Assembly (NCBI RefSeq): GCF_030315745.1
Contig: NZ_JASXSH010000025.1
Coordinates: 1-54,441, forward strand
Reading direction: 5' to 3'
Origin: Gordonia heveisoli
Lineage (GTDB): Bacteria; Actinomycetota; Actinomycetes; Mycobacteriales; Mycobacteriaceae
Length of the DNA stretch: 54,441 bases
In this document: positions 10,705-20,227 of the stretch, piece by piece
How positions within the stretch are numbered: position 1 is the stretch's first letter
Layout: each line of letters starts with the position of its first letter
Notes under the pieces: generated by a model
Database searches by the model: none
What the model saw: the letters and a program-made list of their open reading frames with translations, nothing else
What the model was told of the DNA's origin: nothing
Position numbers and translations under genes: made by a program

Positions 10705-11094
10705 ATGACCACCGGTCACACCGTCAGCGCTGAAGCTCTCAAGCTGGGTCAGCGCTGGGCGGATGCGGAAGTTGACGGCGACCGAGAAGAACTCGATCGT
10801 CTTGGCGCCAACGGATTTCATCTGATCGGACCGGCCGGATTCGTCCTCGATCGAGATCAATGGCTCGCGCGGTTCGCGCCCGGAGCACTCGACATGGAAG
10901 AACTCACCTGGTCCGATGTCACGGTCACCACATTCACCGACGCCGCCTCACTCATCGGAATCGTCACGCAGAAGGCCACTTTCGCGGGACACCGCTCCGA
11001 CGGGCGATTTCGGGTCGTGCATTCGATCATCACGGAGGATGGCGAGCTGCGGTTCGCGACCATCCAGTACAGCCCGCTCGCACCGGGACTCTGA
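10705..11094 (+). CDS. NTF2-like (SnoaL/DUF4440 type) small protein
   Basis: 129 residues forming one alpha+beta cone: an N-terminal helical segment (ALKLGQRWADAEVDGDREELDRL), then beta strands ending in FRVVHSIITEDGELRFATIQYSPL. This fold occurs in ketosteroid-isomerase-like enzymes, polyketide cyclases and many DUF4440 proteins; no catalytic residue set can be assigned. Start at ATG 10705 after GGAGAAAGGGGCAA. It is divergent from the SDR gene and convergent with the GlxA-type regulator, 20 bases away. Possibly an isomerase or a ligand-binding partner of the SDR, but this is only a neighbourhood guess. Confidence 0.8.
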   Translation: MTTGHTVSAEALKLGQRWADAEVDGDREELDRLGANGFHLIGPAGFVLDRDQWLARFAPGALDMEELTWSDVTVTTFTDAASLIGIVTQKATFAGHRSDGRFRVVHSIITEDGELRFATIQYSPLAPGL

Positions 11095-11114
11095 GTTCGG
11101 CGAGACAGCAGCGA

Positions 11115-12101
11115 TCAGCGTTGGGTCGCCCGATAGTGCGACGGCGACACCCCGTAGGTGGAGACGAATGCCTGGCGCAGGGCTTCGGCGGTGCCGAATC
11201 CGCAACGGCGCGAGATCGCCTCGACGGTCAGGTCGGTGCCCGTCAGCAGATTCGCCGCCGCCTCCGACCGCACGCGCCGCACATACCGTCCCGGCGTCGA
11301 GCTCATCTCCTCGTGGAAGAGTCTGGTCAGATGCCGTTCACTGACACCGGCGAGATCGGCGAGGGCCGGCGCCGACAGATCGTCGGCCAGGTGGGCGGCG
11401 ATATGGTCGACGCTCTCGCGCACCAACGATCGGCCGACCGCGGGTGGCGTGGTGAACATACTCATCTGCGCCTGATTCCCGGGCCGCTGCAGGTAGGTGA
11501 CGAGTTGGCGGGCGACCTCACGGGCCAGTTCGGCCCCCGCATCGTCCTCGATGAACGACAACGTGAGATCCAGTGCCGCGGTCACCCCCGCCGACGTGCA
11601 GACGTCGCCGTCGCTGATGAAGATGGGCCCCGGGTCGAATTCGACGCCCGGGAAGCGGCCGGCCAGATAGTCGGCGTGCGCCCAGTGGGTGGCCACCCGC
11701 TTGCCGTCCACCATTCCGGCCGCGGCCAGGATCCCCGCTCCGGTGCACACCGACGCGGTTCGCCGCGACTCCCGGCCCAACCGGCGCACGTGGGCGACGA
11801 AGCGTTCGTCATCCATCGCGTCGACATAGCCGATGCCGCCGCACACGATCAGGGTGTCCAGCGGGCCGTGTGACCGCTCCAACGCCATCTCCGCCTGCAC
11901 GACCAGTCCGGTTCCGGTGGTGATCGGCGCGCCGCCAGGTGAGGCCAGCCGTGGTTGGTAGATCGCCCGGCCCGAGTACTGGTTGGCGAACTGCAGTGCG
12001 GACGTCACACAGGCGATGTCGAGGAGTTCGGCGGCCGGATACCCGACCACCAGCACCCGCCGCGGTTCGGTGTCGCGCGGAGTCGCTGCGGATCCGTTCA
12101 T
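11115..12101 (-). CDS. GlxA-type transcriptional regulator (DJ-1/PfpI domain plus AraC HTH)
   Basis: 328 residues. The N-terminal half is a class I glutamine amidotransferase-like DJ-1/PfpI domain (RRVLVVGYPAAELLDIA start; nucleophile-elbow VCTGAGILAAAGMVDG, Cys kept). The C-terminal 100 residues are two AraC-type helix-turn-helix units (LADLAGVSERHLTRLF and VEAISRRCGFGTAEAL). Such proteins sense small nitrogen compounds or stress signals. Start at ATG 12101; longer frames are not supported. Its 3' end faces the NTF2-like gene. It is divergent, across 125 bases, from a membrane protein with DJ-1-like domains, which may be its target. The ligand is unknown. Confidence 0.92.
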   Translation of the reverse strand: MNGSAATPRDTEPRRVLVVGYPAAELLDIACVTSALQFANQYSGRAIYQPRLASPGGAPITTGTGLVVQAEMALERSHGPLDTLIVCGGIGYVDAMDDERFVAHVRRLGRESRRTASVCTGAGILAAAGMVDGKRVATHWAHADYLAGRFPGVEFDPGPIFISDGDVCTSAGVTAALDLTLSFIEDDAGAELAREVARQLVTYLQRPGNQAQMSMFTTPPAVGRSLVRESVDHIAAHLADDLSAPALADLAGVSERHLTRLFHEEMSSTPGRYVRRVRSEAAANLLTGTDLTVEAISRRCGFGTAEALRQAFVSTYGVSPSHYRATQR

Positions 12102-12226
12102 ACCGTCCACGCTACGACCGGATCGACACCCAGTGGGAGATGTCTGCCAGACCGGCACCCCACGTTTTCGGACACAGGCTCGCTTCACCGTGGACCATCC
12201 GGCGGTGGCGGCGGAACGTGGCAGCC

Positions 12227-12270
12227 ATGACCCCGACCCCGATGACCCCGACCCCGATGACCCCCACTCC
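12227..12270 (+). repeat. 15-bp tandem repeat encoding MTPTP
   Basis: ATGACCCCGACCCCG occurs twice in perfect tandem from 12227, followed by a degenerate third unit, so the protein begins MTPTP three times. Each unit brings its own in-frame ATG, so the start codon of this gene is ambiguous by up to three units. Such repeats can expand or contract by slippage. Confidence 0.8.
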
Positions 12271-13771
12271 AATGACCCCGTCTGGAAGTCCCCGGCCCGG
12301 ACCGACCGCCACCCGGCGTGTGCTTCGGGTCGCCACCGTCGTCTCCGTCGGCCTGATCGTCGTCATCGCGGCGGCGGGGCTCGTCATCGTGGCGTCGATC
12401 CCGACCATGAAGAACGCGGCCGCCGACGTCTACCCCGCGCCGGCCACGGCGACGGCGGCCCCACCCGCCGTCGCGTATGACCCGAACAAGCCGACCGTCG
12501 CGATCCTCCTCGGCCAGGACGGCGCGAATGTCGCCGATACGTTGGCACCGTACGAGGTCCTCTCGCGCTCCGGTGGATTCAACACATATCTGGTCGCACC
12601 GGAACGACGCCCGGTCACGCTGGGCGGTGGACTCACCGTCTGGCCCCACCACGGTTTCGCCGACCTCGCGCAGATCGATCGGGACGGCCCGGAGATCGTC
12701 GTCGTTCCGCAGATGCACGGCGACCGGACCCCGGTCGAGCGGTGGATCACCTCGCTCCGACGAACCCGTCCGGCCACCGTCATGATGAGTGTGTGCGTCG
12801 GCGCCGAAACGCTGGCCAACACCGGCATTCTCGACGGACACAGCGCGACATCCCACTGGCTCAAGCTGATCGGCCTACGTCGGTCGCATCCCGAGGTCGA
12901 GTGGGTCGACGGCGTCCGCTTCGTCGACCATGGGACGGTGATCACCACCGGCGGAGTGCTGATGGGGATCGACGGCGCACTGCGCCTGGTGGAACGATTC
13001 GTCGGCGCGACGCCCGCCCGCCGGGTTGCCGACGAGATCCATTGGCGCGGATACGTTCCGGGCGGCGATCTGGGTATCGACGCCGCCGGTCCCCGGCCCG
13101 CGGACCTGCCCGCCGTCCTCAGCGCCGGGTACCGCTGGAACCGTCCACACCTCGGTGTCCTGTCGTCGTCGGGGGTCGGCGAGATCGAACTGGCCTCCGC
13201 GTATCGGCCCTACACCGAACTCTCCTACCTGGCCACCCTGTCGACCTACACCGCCGACGGCAACGCCATCACCACCGCGCACGGGGTGACCGTCGTTCCG
13301 AATCGCGCCGCCCGCGACACCGGTGGCGTCGACCGGATCATCGTGCCCGGCAAGTCCGCGGCCGAACGCCGGTTGGCTGACCGACTCGGCCTGCCGTCGG
13401 ACATCGAGGTCGACTATCTCCACACCGACGACGCGTTCGGCTTCGACGGGGCGATCGCCGACATCTCCCGGCACTATGACCGCGCGACCGCGCGATGGGT
13501 CGCGAAGAGTCTGCAGTATCCGACGTCGGCCGGCGAGGTGGGCGACACCGCATGGCCGTGGGGACCCACCACGGTGGCGCTCCTGTTGATCGGCGCGGCC
13601 GGCGTGCTGATCTGGGGTCTCTACCGCATCCTGCGCTTCGCGGTCACCCAGCTCCGCAACACATTCCGGGTCACGGCTGCGCTCCCGTCCGCACCTCGCG
13701 GTCCGGATCCGACGACCACTGCGAGTACGACCCCGGAAACAGCCGCGCCCGGAATCCGGCAATCTCCATAG
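12227..13771 (+). CDS. Membrane-anchored protein with DJ-1/PfpI-like domain(s)
   Basis: 514 residues. After the MTPTP repeats and a basic stretch there is one membrane segment (VVSVGLIVVIAAAGLVIVAS, about 37-56). A DJ-1/PfpI domain follows (about 80-230; PTVAILLGQDGANVADTLAPYEVL, then SVCVGAETLANTGILDG with the conserved Cys). A second, degenerate DJ-1-like unit seems to follow (about 300-440; HLGVLSSSGVGEIELA, VDRIIVPG) without the Cys. A second membrane segment (TTVALLLIGAAGVLIWGLY) is near the C-terminus. With two membrane segments the DJ-1 part would lie outside the cytoplasm. The last 101 bases overlap the convergent rhodanese gene. Role unknown; divergent from the GlxA-type regulator. 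Confidence 0.85.
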   Translation: MTPTPMTPTPMTPTPMTPSGSPRPGPTATRRVLRVATVVSVGLIVVIAAAGLVIVASIPTMKNAAADVYPAPATATAAPPAVAYDPNKPTVAILLGQDGANVADTLAPYEVLSRSGGFNTYLVAPERRPVTLGGGLTVWPHHGFADLAQIDRDGPEIVVVPQMHGDRTPVERWITSLRRTRPATVMMSVCVGAETLANTGILDGHSATSHWLKLIGLRRSHPEVEWVDGVRFVDHGTVITTGGVLMGIDGALRLVERFVGATPARRVADEIHWRGYVPGGDLGIDAAGPRPADLPAVLSAGYRWNRPHLGVLSSSGVGEIELASAYRPYTELSYLATLSTYTADGNAITTAHGVTVVPNRAARDTGGVDRIIVPGKSAAERRLADRLGLPSDIEVDYLHTDDAFGFDGAIADISRHYDRATARWVAKSLQYPTSAGEVGDTAWPWGPTTVALLLIGAAGVLIWGLYRILRFAVTQLRNTFRVTAALPSAPRGPDPTTTASTTPETAAPGIRQSP

Positions 13772-14528
13772 CCGCGACGGTATGCGCGGCATTCACACCC
13801 GACCCGCAATAGACGATCGGAGCGTCGTCGGCGGCGATTCCCAACGCCGAGAACCGCTCGCGCAGTTCCTCGGCCGAACGGAACCGGCCGTTGTCGTCGA
13901 TGTTGGCACCGGTGGGGACACTGACGGCGCCCGGGATGTGTCCCGGTCGCGGATCGATGGGCTCCACCTCGCCCCGATAGCGTTCCGGCGCACGAACATC
14001 CAACAGCGCAGCGCCGCCGCTGCGCGCATCCGGGCCGGCGGCGACCTCGTCGATGGTCGCGGTCGACAACTCACCGCCGGTCAGCGTCGCAGATCCGACG
14101 CGTGGGGTACCGCCGTCCCCGGTCGACAGTCGGAATCCGGCCGTGCGCCACGCACCCAGCCCGCCGTCGAGCAGCCGGACGTCGGCGATACCGGCCCAGC
14201 GCAGCAACCACCAGGCACGTGCGGCGGCGAGATTCCCGATGTCGTCGTAGGGCACCACCGTGACACCGTCATCGATGCCCCAGCGCCGCACGGCGGCCTG
14301 CAGCTCGGCGACGTCGGGGAGCGGATGTCGCCCGCCTGCGGCACCGGCCGGTGGCCGCGCCAGTTCGGCGTCGAGGTCGACGAACACCGACCCGGGCACA
14401 TGTCCGTCCAGGTAGTGCTCGTAGCCGCGGTCGTCACCGAGTTGCCAGCGCACGTCCAGGACGACCGGCGGGGTCGACGACAACATCAGTTCGGCCAGTT
14501 CGTCGGCGGTGATGGTCACGGCAGTCAT
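13671..14528 (-). CDS. sseA: Thiosulfate/3-mercaptopyruvate sulfurtransferase (two-domain rhodanese)
   Basis: 285 residues with two rhodanese domains. The first (about 10-135) is structural and begins VVLDVRWQ. The second (about 160-275) has the active-site loop VYCGSGVNAAH, where Cys carries the persulfide; the CGSGV form fits the SseA branch. It moves sulfur from thiosulfate or mercaptopyruvate to cyanide or thiols. The C-terminus PGSYSQWSSDPDREV is typical, so the 3' end is real although it overlaps the neighbouring membrane-protein gene by 101 bases. Start at ATG 14528, 10 bases after the kinase gene; last gene of a three-gene leftward operon. Confidence 0.9.
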   Translation of the reverse strand: MTAVTITADELAELMLSSTPPVVLDVRWQLGDDRGYEHYLDGHVPGSVFVDLDAELARPPAGAAGGRHPLPDVAELQAAVRRWGIDDGVTVVPYDDIGNLAAARAWWLLRWAGIADVRLLDGGLGAWRTAGFRLSTGDGGTPRVGSATLTGGELSTATIDEVAAGPDARSGGAALLDVRAPERYRGEVEPIDPRPGHIPGAVSVPTGANIDDNGRFRSAEELRERFSALGIAADDAPIVYCGSGVNAAHTVAAMEIAGFRARLFPGSYSQWSSDPDREVRTGAQP

Positions 14529-14538
14529 ATCGGCGAGC

Positions 14539-15441
14539 CTACCCACCCGCCGGAGACCGCCCGCCCAGATAGGCGGTCGCCGATCGGGCGGCGATGGCAG
14601 CAGCTTCGTGCAGTTCCACGCCATTCGCCAGGTGGGCGACCAGCACTCCGGCGAAATGATCACCCGCACCGGTGGTGTCGGACACGGGCACCTGCTCGAC
14701 AGCGATCGCACCGATCCGCTCCGGGGTCGCCACCACGACTCCGGCCGGTCCGAGCGTGATGACCACGGTCGTCGCGACCTCCAACAGCTTCGTCGCGAGT
14801 TCTCGGGGGTCGCCGCCCGGATTGGCCGCATCCGCATAGAACGTAGCTTCGATCTCGTTGACCACCAACGGATCCGATACCGTGACGATCGACTCGGGAA
14901 GTGCGGCGACCGGACTGGGGTTGAGCACGAACCGCCGACGGTTGGCCCGGCACCAGTCCGCGACCGCGGCGGTCACCGCCGGAGGCGACTCCAGTTGGGT
15001 GAGCACCACATCGGGCTGCAACGACTCCAGCGCGCCGACCGTCGACTCCGGGCTCAGTCGCCCATTGGCGCCGGACACCACGATGATCGAGTTGTCCCCG
15101 GCCGCGTCGACCTCGATGACCGCCCGGCCGCTGACATCGTCGACAACGGCCACATGGGTCACGTCGACACCGGCCGAGCGTTGGGCCGCGACCATCGCAG
15201 CACCCGCGTCGTCATCCCCCACCGCCCCGATCAACGCGACCGCTCCCACGGTGGCCGCGGCCAGCGCCTGATTCGCCCCTTTGCCGCCTGCCCGCTCGGC
15301 CAGCGATGATCCGATGACGGTCTCGCCGATCGCGGGCCGCCGCTCGACCCGCACGATCATGTCCATGTTGAGCGTGCCGACGACCGCCACGCGTGCCTGC
15401 GTCTCCGCTGTCATGCCCCCATTGTGGCCGCCGCGGTTCAT
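14539..15441 (-). CDS. rbsK: Ribokinase (PfkB-family sugar kinase)
   Basis: 300-residue PfkB-family kinase. The N-terminal GTLNMDMIVRVERRPAIGETV and GGKGANQALAAATVGA are the ribokinase signature 1 region, and VSDTTGAGDHFAGVLVAHLANG is signature 2 with the catalytic Asp in GAGD. It should phosphorylate ribose (or a related sugar or nucleoside) with ATP. The ATG at 15441 overlaps the stop of the upstream hydrolase as ATGA, which favours this start over the Met nine codons later. No ribose transporter or LacI-type partner lies in the operon, so ribose is likely but not certain. Confidence 0.85.
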   Translation of the reverse strand: MNRGGHNGGMTAETQARVAVVGTLNMDMIVRVERRPAIGETVIGSSLAERAGGKGANQALAAATVGAVALIGAVGDDDAGAAMVAAQRSAGVDVTHVAVVDDVSGRAVIEVDAAGDNSIIVVSGANGRLSPESTVGALESLQPDVVLTQLESPPAVTAAVADWCRANRRRFVLNPSPVAALPESIVTVSDPLVVNEIEATFYADAANPGGDPRELATKLLEVATTVVITLGPAGVVVATPERIGAIAVEQVPVSDTTGAGDHFAGVLVAHLANGVELHEAAAIAARSATAYLGGRSPAGG

Positions 15442-16199
15442 TGAAGGTCGGAACCCGGACTCAACTCGACCGCGTCGATGCCGTCACGACGGGCCAGCCG
15501 CACGAATTCGGCTCCGGGGGTGAAGAAACGGTCGGGGCGAATGCGATCGAACCCGATCGGCCACAGCGTGCCGAAGTGGATCGGCACGACCCGGCGTGCC
15601 GCGACGCGCCCGGCCGCGGTCACCGCCCGTGCGGGATCCATATGTCCCTCGCCCAGCGTCGGCCCCCATCCGCCGACCGGGAGCAGGGCCACGTCGACGT
15701 CGTGCACCCAGTCCTCGAGATCGGGGTACAGGTCGGTGTCGCCTGCGAAGTAGGTGGTGGCGTCACCACCGATGACGTAGCCGAGCGCCGGCACCGAGCG
15801 CGGCCCGCGCCGCCACCGTCGGCCGTCGTGGTCGGCGGGTACTGCGCGGATGGTCACGTTCCCGATCGGAACCTCGTCACCGGGCGCGACCTCGATCAAC
15901 CGCGATCCGACTGACCGCAAGTCCCTCAACGCATCCGGTGCGCCTCGCGGCACGACGATCGGTACCTCGTCGGCGAGCATCCGCAACGACGGCACATGGG
16001 TGTGGTCGGCGTGCAGATGCGACAACACGACGACGTCGGGGTCGCGGACGTCCGGGCCGTCGGGCGACGGCCCCCGACGGCGACGGAGGTGCATCACCCG
16101 ATCGGTCAGCACCGGATCGGTGAGCACCCGGGTACCGCGATCGGTGATGAGTACCGAGGCATGGCCCAGCCAGCGCATACGCCACGGTGTCGGGTCCAT
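15438..16199 (-). CDS. Metallo-beta-lactamase-fold hydrolase (UlaG/RomA-like)
   Basis: 253 residues with the MBL-fold metal motif LSHLHADHTH (HxHxDH), further ligands in FAGDTDLYP (Asp) and PIHFGTLWP (His), and MRWLGHASVLI at the N-terminus, typical of the UlaG/NAPE-PLD-like branch. Possible reactions are phosphodiester or lactone hydrolysis; the substrate is unknown. ATG 16199 is chosen because the fold starts there; the longer frame upstream is antisense to the neighbour. First gene of a leftward operon with ribokinase and rhodanese. Only 34 bases separate its start from the divergent membrane protein, so the two promoters must overlap coding DNA. Confidence 0.88.
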   Translation of the reverse strand: MDPTPWRMRWLGHASVLITDRGTRVLTDPVLTDRVMHLRRRRGPSPDGPDVRDPDVVVLSHLHADHTHVPSLRMLADEVPIVVPRGAPDALRDLRSVGSRLIEVAPGDEVPIGNVTIRAVPADHDGRRWRRGPRSVPALGYVIGGDATTYFAGDTDLYPDLEDWVHDVDVALLPVGGWGPTLGEGHMDPARAVTAAGRVAARRVVPIHFGTLWPIGFDRIRPDRFFTPGAEFVRLARRDGIDAVELSPGSDLQ

Positions 16200-16233
16200 C
16201 CAAGTAGTGTCCCAAGACAACCGAAAGGACGCC

Positions 16234-18243
16234 ATGCGCACGACCGCAGCCATCATCCGGGGTCTCGTCGAGTTCCTCATCCTGTGGGTGTCGTCGGCGT
16301 TCGCCATCATCGCGCTCGACGCGGTGCTCGACGGGGTGCGGCTCAACACCGTCGACATCGGCTTACACCAGGATTCGACGCTGCCCGCCGCCCTCGCCCT
16401 CGCGCTCGTGTTCGGCGTCCTGAACACCGCGCTGTGGCCGGTCGCGATGCGGGCGATGTCGTGGGTGGGGCCGGTACTGCTGTTCATCCTCGCCTTCGCG
16501 CTCGGCGGGGTGATCATGGTGCTCGCGTTGTACCTGGTGCCGGTCGCCGAGGTCGACCATCCGGCCACCGCGGTGTTGATGGCGGCACCGCTGTCGTTGT
16601 TCGGGTCACTGGTCGGCGGCGCGGTGGCGGCCCGCTCGGACACCGCCTACCGGCTGATGCAGGTTCGCCGACAACGGTTTCGGTTGCGCCACACCCCGCG
16701 TCCCGCGGACGAGACACCCGGACTGTTGTGCATTCAGATCGACGGCCTCGGACATGGGGTGCTGCGCCGGGCCATCGCCGACGGTGTCACCCCGACGCTG
16801 GCCGCGATGGTCCGCGAGACGCATACGTTGGTCGAGTGGCACACCGACTGGTCGAGTCAGACCGGCGCGACGCAGCTCGGGGTGCTCCACGGCTGCAATC
16901 ACAATGTGCCCGCCTTCCGCTGGTACGAGAAGGAGACCGGCCACACCGCGGCGTTCAGCAATCCCCGCGACAACGAGCGCCGCGAGGAGGAACGGTCGGC
17001 GATCGAGGGCCTGCTGGCCAACGACGGCTCCAGTCGCGGCAACCTGTTCACCGGCGGAGCCGCCGACAACGTGTTGGTGGTCAGCCGGATGAAGGGCGCC
17101 CGACTCGGCGGCGGGGCGGGCTACACCTCGTATTTCCTCGATCCGGCGAGTGCGCTGCGCACCGTGCTCGGCATGATCGCCGAGATCATGCGCGAGTTGC
17201 GTCAGGCATGGCGCCAGCGGCACCGCGACATTCGGCCGCGGGTCCCGCGCGGCGGCGTCTACCCGTTCGTGCGGGCGTTCACCACCGTGCTGGCCACCGA
17301 CATGACGACCGCGGCCGTGGTGCGGGACATGATCGAGGGCCGGTCGATCATCTACGTCGACCTGATCGGCTACGACGAGGTGTCCCACCACTCGGGTATC
17401 TCACGACCGGAGACGCTCGCCGTTCTCAGCCGGGTCGACGAGACCATCCGGCTGCTGCGTGCCGCCGCCGCGCAGGCGGACCGGTCCTATCGGCTGGTGG
17501 TGCTGTCCGATCATGGCCAGAGTCAGGGCGCCACCTTCACGCAACGGTATGGAGAAAGCTTGCCGCAGTTGGTGTCCCGACTGTGTGGCACCGAGGTCGC
17601 GACCGTGGACGAGCGAGCCGCGTCGGAAGGTCGGCTGTATGCGGCCGCCAGTGTGAACGCCACCCCGGATCCGGGGATCGAAACCGAGACCCTGCCCACA
17701 TCGGAGCCGGTGGTGCTCGGATCCGGAAATCTCGGACTGATCAGTTTCCCGGACCTGCCCGGCCGGGCCACCCGCGAGGCGATCGAGACCGCACATCCGG
17801 GTCTGATCGACGCATTGCGCACCCACCCCGGTGTCGGTTTCCTCCTCGTCGCGTGTGCGGACGGCACGTCGGTGGTGCTCGGCGCCGGCGGTTGCGTCGA
17901 CGTGGCCACCGGCGTGGTGCGGGGCGTCGACCCGCTACGGGATCTCGGCGCGGACGCCTTGCGAAAGATCAGGCGCACAGACACTTTCGACAACGTCGCG
18001 GACATCATGGTCGGTGGCGCGTATTGGCCCGAGACCGACGAGATCGCCGCCTTCGAGGAACAGGTCGGGTCGCACGGCGGGATGGGCGGACCGCAGAGCA
18101 CGCCGTTCCTGCTCTACCCCCACGAGTTACCGGACCCACCCCAGCCGGTGCACGGCGCGGAGTCCGTACACCGAATCTTGGCCGGCTGGCGGGACGCCGC
18201 GTCGCCCGTCGACGACGCGGCGGCACCGGTCAGCGGTGGGTGA
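16234..18243 (+). CDS. Membrane protein with phage-holin-like N-terminus and type I phosphodiesterase/alkaline phosphatase domain
   Basis: 669 residues. Four membrane segments fill about 5-135 ([53 protein letters not shown], a last one near residue 120), resembling the Phage_holin_4_2 family. An alkaline-phosphatase-superfamily domain follows: [10 protein letters not shown] (metal Asp), [10 protein letters not shown] (likely nucleophile Thr), [13 protein letters not shown] (Asp and His) and [11 protein letters not shown] (Asp-His), then GSHGGMGG. These are the ligands of nucleotide pyrophosphatases/phosphodiesterases. Start at ATG 16234 after GAAAGGACGCC. The substrate is unknown, perhaps a membrane lipid or cell-envelope phosphodiester. 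Its last 14 bases overlap the convergent enoyl-CoA hydratase. Confidence 0.88.
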   Translation: MRTTAAIIRGLVEFLILWVSSAFAIIALDAVLDGVRLNTVDIGLHQDSTLPAALALALVFGVLNTALWPVAMRAMSWVGPVLLFILAFALGGVIMVLALYLVPVAEVDHPATAVLMAAPLSLFGSLVGGAVAARSDTAYRLMQVRRQRFRLRHTPRPADETPGLLCIQIDGLGHGVLRRAIADGVTPTLAAMVRETHTLVEWHTDWSSQTGATQLGVLHGCNHNVPAFRWYEKETGHTAAFSNPRDNERREEERSAIEGLLANDGSSRGNLFTGGAADNVLVVSRMKGARLGGGAGYTSYFLDPASALRTVLGMIAEIMRELRQAWRQRHRDIRPRVPRGGVYPFVRAFTTVLATDMTTAAVVRDMIEGRSIIYVDLIGYDEVSHHSGISRPETLAVLSRVDETIRLLRAAAAQADRSYRLVVLSDHGQSQGATFTQRYGESLPQLVSRLCGTEVATVDERAASEGRLYAAASVNATPDPGIETETLPTSEPVVLGSGNLGLISFPDLPGRATREAIETAHPGLIDALRTHPGVGFLLVACADGTSVVLGAGGCVDVATGVVRGVDPLRDLGADALRKIRRTDTFDNVADIMVGGAYWPETDEIAAFEEQVGSHGGMGGPQSTPFLLYPHELPDPPQPVHGAESVHRILAGWRDAASPVDDAAAPVSGG

Positions 18244-19006
18244 AGTTCGGTTGGCGCTTCTCGACGAAGGCCGCCATCCCCTCCGACTGGTCGTCGGTGG
18301 CGAAGGTCGCATAGAACAGCGAACGTTCGGCGCGCACCCCCTCGGTCAGTCCCGACTCGTAGGCGCGGTTGACCGCTTCCTTGGCGAGGGCGGAGGCGAT
18401 GAGCGACTTGCCCGCGATGGTCTGCGCGGCCTCGATCGCAGTGGCGCGGGCCTCCTCGGTGGGAACCACGCGGGCGACCAGACCGGCACGTTCGGCCTCG
18501 TCGACCTTCATCTGACGGCCGGTGAGGATCAGGTCCATCGCCTTGGACTTGCCGACCGCGCGGGTGAGACGCTGTGAGCCACCGATTCCTGGGATGACTC
18601 CAAGGTTGATCTCCGGCTGTCCGAAGACCGCGTTCTCACCGGCGATGATGAAGTCGGCCAGCATGGCCAGCTCGCAGCCGCCGCCGAGGGCGAAGCCGGT
18701 GACCGCCGCGATGATCGGGGTCCGGGTGCGCGACAGCTCGTCCCACGCGCCGAAGAAGCTCTCGCTGACGACGTCGGCATAGGACTTCGACGACATCTCC
18801 TTGATGTCGGCACCGGCGGCGAAGGCACGCTCGGAACCGGTGATCACGATGGCACCGATACCGGCGTCGGCGTCGAATTCCTTAACCGCACCGACGACTT
18901 CGTTCATCAGTTCGGTGTTGAGGGCGTTGAGCGCCTTGGGACGGTTGAGGGTGATGATCCCGACCCGTCCGGTGGTCTCGACGATGATGGTCTGATATTC
19001 GGCCAC
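18230..19006 (-). CDS. Enoyl-CoA hydratase (EchA8-like crotonase)
   Basis: 258 residues, the usual crotonase length. The oxyanion-hole strands are [11 protein letters not shown] and [13 protein letters not shown], and the two catalytic glutamates lie in GGGCELA and [13 protein letters not shown], so true trans-2-enoyl-CoA hydratase activity is expected in fatty acid or branched-chain degradation. AAGGAGG precedes the ATG. It lies 11 bases after the 3-hydroxyisobutyryl-CoA hydrolase-like gene, so they form an operon, and its last codons overlap the convergent phosphodiesterase gene by 14 bases. The pairing of hydratase and hydrolase fits valine catabolism. Confidence 0.93.
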   Translation of the reverse strand: MAEYQTIIVETTGRVGIITLNRPKALNALNTELMNEVVGAVKEFDADAGIGAIVITGSERAFAAGADIKEMSSKSYADVVSESFFGAWDELSRTRTPIIAAVTGFALGGGCELAMLADFIIAGENAVFGQPEINLGVIPGIGGSQRLTRAVGKSKAMDLILTGRQMKVDEAERAGLVARVVPTEEARATAIEAAQTIAGKSLIASALAKEAVNRAYESGLTEGVRAERSLFYATFATDDQSEGMAAFVEKRQPNFTHR

Positions 19007-19017
19007 GAGGGTCCTCC

Positions 19018-20124
19018 TTATGATCCGGCGACGACGTCGGCGGTCCGGTCGTCAAGAACGGGGTCGTCAAAAACTAGGTCATTGTCCAACGGTGCGAAGA
19101 ATCGCTCGATGTCGGCCTCCGACACCGCCTGCGCCCACGCCGGATTGCGATCCTTGTCGATGACCTGGGCACGGATTCCTTCGGCCATATCCGGATGTTC
19201 CAGGCAACGCAGGGACACCCGATACTCGCGCACCAGGGTCTGGCGCAGCGATTCATCGCCTGCCGCTGCACGCAGCGAACGCAGTGTGACCGCCAGTGCG
19301 GTCGGGCTCTTCGCAGCGATCGTGTCGGCGACCTTGTCGGCCTCCGAGGTCCCGACGGCCCGCGCGCCCTCGATGATCTCGGCGACGGTGTCGGCGGCGA
19401 AGACCTTCGAGATCCACTCACGTTGTGCGGCGATCTTCGACTCGGGCGGCGTCGTCGCATAGCGATCGAGCGCGGCCCGCAGTCCGTCGGTACCGATCGC
19501 GGTCCGGAAGGCGTCGAGGGATTCCGCAAGCACATAGTGATCGGCGAGTCCGAGCGCGATGGCGTCGGCGCCGGACAGCGACCCCGCCGTCAAACCCGCG
19601 TACGTACCGAGATTGTCGGGGACCCGGGACAGCAGGTGGGTGCCGCCCACATCGGGTACGAATCCGATCCCCACCTCGGGCATCGCGAGCCGGGTCCGGT
19701 CGGTGACGATCCGGGTGTTGGCATGTGCGGAGATCCCGACGCCACCACCCATCACGATCCCGTCCATCAATGCGACGTAGGGCTTCGGGTACGACGCGAT
19801 GTCGGCGTTGAGGCGGTACTCATCCCACCAGAACCTTCCCGATGGCGAGTTCTGCGCGGCCTCGTCGCCGCCGGCACCACCGGCCCCGCTGATGGCCGAC
19901 GCGTCACGATGGATAGCGACGATGTCGCCACCCGCGCACAGCCCGCGCTCTCCGGCGCCGGACAGGACAACCGCCTCGACGGCGTCGTCCGCTGCCCACT
20001 CGGCGAGCTTCGCCGCCATGGCCAGCGCCATCTCATGGTCGAGCGCGTTGATCGACTTGGGTCGATTGAGGACCAGGTATGCCGCCGATCCGTTCCGTTC
20101 GGCCAACACCGACGGTTCCGTCAT
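19018..20124 (-). CDS. 3-hydroxyisobutyryl-CoA hydrolase (crotonase superfamily)
   Basis: 368 residues, longer than ordinary enoyl-CoA hydratases and matching the HIBYL-CoA hydrolase group. Diagnostic stretches are [15 protein letters not shown] (oxyanion hole), [12 protein letters not shown], and [23 protein letters not shown] with the catalytic Glu. A long C-terminal extension (about 240-368) ends in [14 protein letters not shown], typical of this group. It hydrolyses 3-hydroxyisobutyryl-CoA in valine breakdown. ATG 20124 is preceded by AAGGAG; the frame seven codons upstream lacks one. First of a two-gene operon with the hydratase. Confidence 0.9.
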   Translation of the reverse strand: MTEPSVLAERNGSAAYLVLNRPKSINALDHEMALAMAAKLAEWAADDAVEAVVLSGAGERGLCAGGDIVAIHRDASAISGAGGAGGDEAAQNSPSGRFWWDEYRLNADIASYPKPYVALMDGIVMGGGVGISAHANTRIVTDRTRLAMPEVGIGFVPDVGGTHLLSRVPDNLGTYAGLTAGSLSGADAIALGLADHYVLAESLDAFRTAIGTDGLRAALDRYATTPPESKIAAQREWISKVFAADTVAEIIEGARAVGTSEADKVADTIAAKSPTALAVTLRSLRAAAGDESLRQTLVREYRVSLRCLEHPDMAEGIRAQVIDKDRNPAWAQAVSEADIERFFAPLDNDLVFDDPVLDDRTADVVAGS

Positions 20125-20227
20125 GGGAACACTCCTTCGCTGCACAGATGGTGGACATCAGCTTCCCCAAGATAGTTGCATATCCTAGTAAACCGGTCCA
20201 GCCCCGACTTCCCGATACCCGGGCAGA

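Noticed and set aside
15996..18314. 772-codon plus-strand frame
   Set aside because: Alternative frame of the phosphodiesterase gene, Arg/His-rich and without any motif.
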